This document shows, piece by piece, positions 61,029 to 64,000 of a stretch of DNA of 64,000 bases. The notes below the pieces were generated by a model. The model was not told the DNA's origin. It made no database searches and saw only the letters and a list, made by a program, of their open reading frames with translations. The DNA is from Streptomyces thermodiastaticus (lineage in GTDB: Bacteria; Actinomycetota; Actinomycetes; Streptomycetales; Streptomycetaceae): the NCBI RefSeq assembly GCF_014656135.1, contig NZ_BNBV01000005.1, forward strand, positions 62,001 through 126,000. The letters are read 5' to 3'. Position 1 is the stretch's first letter. Every line of letters starts with the position of its first letter. A program made the translations under genes and the position numbers.

Positions 61029-62609
61029 GTGTCATCTGCGCCCTCCGCTGCCGCCGCTCCCGACACCGTTCTGGTCGTCGACTTCGGTGCGCAGTACGCC
61101 CAGCTCATCGCCCGCCGTGTCCGCGAGGCCCGGGTCTACAGCGAGATCGTCCCGAGCACCATGCCGGTGCCGGAGATCCTGGCCAGGAAACCGGCGGCGA
61201 TCATTCTCTCCGGCGGCCCGTCCTCGGTGTACGAGGAGGGCGCGCCGCGTCTGGACCGCGAGATCTTCGAGGCCGGCATCCCGGTCTTCGGCATGTGCTA
61301 CGGCTTCCAGCTGATGGCCCAGACCCTCGGCGGCACCGTCGACAACACCGGCGCGCGCGAGTACGGCCGCACCCCGCTGACGGTCTCCAAGCCGTCCTCC
61401 ACCCTGTTCGAGGGCACCCCGGCCGAGCAGTCCGTGTGGATGTCGCACGGCGACGCCTGCTCCGCCGCGCCGGAGGGCTTCACCGTGACGGCCTCCACGG
61501 ACGTCGTCCCGGTCGCCGCGTTCGAGAACGACGAGAAGCGGCTCTACGGCGTCCAGTACCACCCGGAGGTCATGCACACCACGCACGGCCAGCAGGTGCT
61601 GGAGCACTTCCTGTACCGCGGGGCGGGCCTGGAGCCGAACTGGACCACCGGCAACGTCATCGACGAGCAGGTCCAGGCCATCCGCGAGCTGGTCGGCGAC
61701 AAGCGCGCGATCTGCGGCCTGTCCGGCGGCGTGGACTCCGCGGTGGCCGCCGCCCTGGTGCAGAAGGCCATCGGCGACCAGCTGACCTGCGTGTACGTCG
61801 ACCACGGCCTGATGCGCAAGGGCGAGACCGAGCAGGTCGAGAAGGACTTCGTGGCCGCGACCGGTGTCCAGCTGAAGGTCGTCGACGCCGAGCAGCGCTT
61901 CCTCGACGCCCTCAAGGGGGTCACCGACCCCGAGGAGAAGCGGAAGATCATCGGCCGCGAGTTCATCCGCGTCTTCGAGCAGGCCCAGGCCGAGATCGTC
62001 GCCGACGAGGGCCCGGCCGTGGAGTTCCTGGTGCAGGGCACGCTGTACCCGGACGTGGTCGAGTCCGGCGGCGGCACCGGCACCGCCAACATCAAGTCGC
62101 ACCACAACGTCGGCGGCCTGCCCGACGACCTCGAGTTCAAGCTGATCGAACCGCTGCGCAAGCTGTTCAAGGACGAGGTCCGCATGGTCGGCCAGGAGCT
62201 GGGCCTGCCGGAGGAGATCGTCCACCGCCAGCCATTCCCCGGCCCCGGCCTCGGCATCCGCATCGTCGGCGAGGTCACCAAGGAGCGCCTGGACCTGCTG
62301 CGCGAGGCCGACGCCATCGCCCGCGAGGAGCTGACCGCGGCCGGACTGGACCGGGACATCTGGCAGTGCCCGGTGGTGCTGCTCGCCGACGTCCGCTCCG
62401 TCGGCGTCCAGGGCGACGGCCGCACCTACGGCCACCCGATCGTGCTGCGCCCGGTGTCCAGCGAGGACGCCATGACGGCCGACTGGTCGCGCCTGCCGTA
62501 CGACGTCCTCGCCCGGATCTCCACCCGGATCACCAACGAGGTCCGGGACGTCAACCGGGTCGTCCTCGACGTGACCTCGAAGCCGCCGGGGACCATCGAG
62601 TGGGAGTGA
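61029..62609 (+). CDS. guaA: GMP synthase (glutamine-hydrolysing)
   Basis: Converts XMP to GMP with glutamine and ATP. The 526-residue protein has a class I glutamine amidotransferase domain ([12 protein letters not shown] with the catalytic Cys, [11 protein letters not shown]), the ATP pyrophosphatase P-loop [13 protein letters not shown] and the C-terminal dimerisation domain ending [16 protein letters not shown] at 61029 follows GGAAGGCAACCC. It completes the guanine pathway begun by guaB at 39.5 kb. Confidence 0.97.
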   Translation: MSSAPSAAAAPDTVLVVDFGAQYAQLIARRVREARVYSEIVPSTMPVPEILARKPAAIILSGGPSSVYEEGAPRLDREIFEAGIPVFGMCYGFQLMAQTLGGTVDNTGAREYGRTPLTVSKPSSTLFEGTPAEQSVWMSHGDACSAAPEGFTVTASTDVVPVAAFENDEKRLYGVQYHPEVMHTTHGQQVLEHFLYRGAGLEPNWTTGNVIDEQVQAIRELVGDKRAICGLSGGVDSAVAAALVQKAIGDQLTCVYVDHGLMRKGETEQVEKDFVAATGVQLKVVDAEQRFLDALKGVTDPEEKRKIIGREFIRVFEQAQAEIVADEGPAVEFLVQGTLYPDVVESGGGTGTANIKSHHNVGGLPDDLEFKLIEPLRKLFKDEVRMVGQELGLPEEIVHRQPFPGPGLGIRIVGEVTKERLDLLREADAIAREELTAAGLDRDIWQCPVVLLADVRSVGVQGDGRTYGHPIVLRPVSSEDAMTADWSRLPYDVLARISTRITNEVRDVNRVVLDVTSKPPGTIEWE

Positions 62610-62610
62610 T

Positions 62611-62628
62611 CCCGGACACGGTTCCGGG
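62611..62628. terminator. short hairpin between guaA and the facing gene
   Basis: CCCGGA / TCCGGG with a 6-base loop between two converging genes; weak. Confidence 0.35.
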
Positions 62629-63105
62629 TCAGGTCCGCCGGAGGGTACGCACCGGCTCTCCGGGCTTCCAGACCTGGACGACCAGGCACTGGTCGTCCTC
62701 GATGTAGGTCGTCCGTACGACCTGTGCCAGCTCGGTGCGGAAGAGGTGGAACGGCTCCGGCGGTTCCACCTCTTTCACGTACGCGCCCTTCACCGCGGGA
62801 TCGGTCACCTCCACCGCCCGTCCGGAGATCCGCACGTCGCCGCCGCCCATGTCCGTGCCCGCCCCGGGGTTCGCCTGCAGCGCGAACCGCGGGTCCCGGC
62901 GCAGATCGAGCGCCTTGAGCGAGTCCGGCATCATCCCGCACCACAGCTCGCCCAGGAGGAACTGCACCTCCACACCGCTGGTGCGGGGCGATCCGTCCTT
63001 GCGCAGGGTCGCCAGCACGTGGTGCCGGAAGGCGCCGAAGCGCCTCTCCACGATGCCGGCCAGTTCCGGTTCCGCGGCGGCGAACGCCGCCCAGTTCGTC
63101 GTCAT
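62629..63105 (-). CDS. pyridoxamine 5'-phosphate oxidase-fold protein
   Basis: 158 residues of the PPOX split-barrel type: HHVLATLRKDGSPRTSGVEVQFLLGELWCGMMPDS, DLRRDPRFALQANPG, GGDVRISGRAVEV. Such proteins bind FMN, F420 or heme; the cofactor cannot be told from the sequence. ATG at 63105 (MTTNWAAFAAAEPE). Two copies of a 20-base direct repeat lie 35 bases upstream. Confidence 0.85.
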   Translation of the reverse strand: MTTNWAAFAAAEPELAGIVERRFGAFRHHVLATLRKDGSPRTSGVEVQFLLGELWCGMMPDSLKALDLRRDPRFALQANPGAGTDMGGGDVRISGRAVEVTDPAVKGAYVKEVEPPEPFHLFRTELAQVVRTTYIEDDQCLVVQVWKPGEPVRTLRRT

Positions 63106-63139
63106 GAAGACAAGTCTCGCGCCGGAACGGGACGGCCTC

Positions 63140-63179
63140 CATCGAGTTTCGGTCGGGGCCATCGGGTTTCGGCCGGGGG
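63140..63179. repeat. 20-bp tandem direct repeat before the PPOX gene
   Basis: CATCG(A/G)GTTTCGG(T/C)CGGGG repeats at 63140 and 63160 with two changes. The rest of the 562-base gap 63106-63667 shows only Arg/Pro-coding GC-rich sequence and no gene. Confidence 0.7.
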
Positions 63180-63667
63180 TGGTTCGGGTGACGGGTGCGG
63201 TTCGGCGGCCGAGGCGGGGACGGGCGGCGGCCGGCGGGGGCGGCGGGCCGGACGGGTTCGGCGGTGGGCCGGACTCGGCTGCTGGGCGGGCCGGAGGCCG
63301 GAGCGTGGGTGCTCGCCGGGTCCGGCGCCGTCCGTCGTGCCCTGGCCGTGGGGCGGTTTCGGCCATCCGCCGGCCGCGGTCCTGCGTCGGATTTCGGCTG
63401 TCCGTCCACGGCACGCAGCGGACCGGACGGCCGGCCGGGGTGCCGCGCCTCGGGCCGTTCACCTGCACCTTCCGGAACACCGGACGACAGGGAGCCCGCT
63501 GCGCGCAGCCGCCATCGAGTCAACCCGGCTTCACTTCCGTCACTCGCACTGACCAGAGCGTGCGGCCGGGCAGACGCGGAGAGGGCCGATTGGGGCACAA
63601 TTCGCAGTCGGCGTACGGGTGTTGTCCGCCGGACAGCGGCGGACCGGCGGGGAAGGCGGCATCGGGC

Positions 63668-64000
63668 GTGGCAGTGCAGGAAGCGAGGGACAACGTGGCG
63701 GCGGGCGCCCACGCGGGCGGCTGCATGTGCGGGGACTGCCCGCACGGGGCGCGTGCCGGGCACCGGCGGGCCGTGGCCGAGTTCCTCGCGAAGCGGGACG
63801 AGTTCGCCGCGGGCCAGGGCCTGCCGGCGGCCGTGGCCCACTCGGCGTCGGCCTCGCGGCAGTGGATCTCGGAAGAGCTGACGCAGACCGCGGAGGAAGT
63901 CGCCGCCCGGGCGCGGGCCGAGGGCGAGGTCTGGCTCCGCCGGGTCGGGCGCTGGACGATGTACGCGGTGTGGGGCGCGGTCGTCCTGCTGCTGCTCGTG
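63668..64000 (+). CDS. membrane protein of unknown function (3' end cut by window)
   Basis: Reading frame open to the window edge, 111 codons visible from the GTG at 63668, with GGGGAAGG upstream. The head contains GGCMCGDCPHG, a cluster of three cysteines that could bind a metal, then helical Ala/Glu-rich sequence and the beginning of a membrane helix (MYAVWGAVVLLLLV). Function unknown. Confidence 0.7.
   Translation, partial: MAVQEARDNVAAGAHAGGCMCGDCPHGARAGHRRAVAEFLAKRDEFAAGQGLPAAVAHSASASRQWISEELTQTAEEVAARARAEGEVWLRRVGRWTMYAVWGAVVLLLLV

Overview
The window is high-GC chromosomal DNA from an actinomycete, almost certainly a Streptomyces. Gene order and protein sequences match the conserved Streptomyces core: the adk-map-infA-rpmJ-rpsM-rpsK-rpoA-rplQ-truA block, rplM-rpsI-glmM, groES-groEL1 with CIRCE sites, and the developmental locus whiD / bldM / shbA next to guaB. 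Strong G/C third-position bias, many GTG starts, a sigma-BldN type promoter and receptor Ser/Thr kinases agree. I see no mobile element, CRISPR array, rRNA or tRNA.

Layout. 1-8.3 kb: translation and transcription genes (end of adk, map, infA, rpmJ, rpsM, rpsK, rpoA, rplQ, truA, a membrane protein on the other strand, rplM, rpsI). 8.5-22 kb: cell-wall precursor, cofactor and tRNA-modification genes (glmM, coaA, glmS, acpS, nnr, alr, a membrane alpha/beta hydrolase, tsaE, tsaB, rimI, tsaD). This part also holds a small gene under an apparent iron box, a degenerate L,D-transpeptidase-like protein, and a promoter-RNA-terminator unit with no gene behind it. 22-29 kb: a xylobiose-type island (GH3 beta-xylosidase, two permeases, a Tat-type binding lipoprotein, and a divergent LacI repressor with CGAA-TTCG palindromes). 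29-36.7 kb: a THUMP-like methyltransferase, a polysaccharide deacetylase lipoprotein, groES-groEL, an SDR, a MOSC protein and a LysR regulator. 36.8-42.4 kb: whiD, bldM, shbA, guaB and guaB3. 42.5-45.8 kb: a nucleotide-sugar dehydrogenase homologue lacking catalytic residues, and glpD. 46-54.5 kb: four tandem membrane receptor kinases, one clearly a pseudokinase. 54.6-64 kb: succinate-semialdehyde dehydrogenase, a GMC oxidoreductase, a decayed histidine-kinase fragment, an L,D-transpeptidase lipoprotein, chorismate mutase behind a Tyr/Phe leader-peptide attenuator, 22-bp tandem repeats before guaA, guaA, a pyridoxamine-oxidase-fold protein and the start of a membrane protein.

How the genes fit together. 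GuaB, GuaB3 and GuaA cover IMP to GMP. GlmS, GlmM and Alr feed peptidoglycan synthesis. TsaB, TsaD and TsaE make the t6A tRNA modification. ShbA should supply the principal sigma factor HrdB, while BldM and WhiD act in aerial growth and sporulation. The strongest leads are the chorismate mutase attenuator (60.6-60.8 kb), the orphan structured RNA (22.0-22.2 kb), the iron-box mini-gene (18.35-18.6 kb) and the receptor array with its embedded pseudokinase (46-54.5 kb). Names rest on motifs and remembered family sequences; no database search was run.
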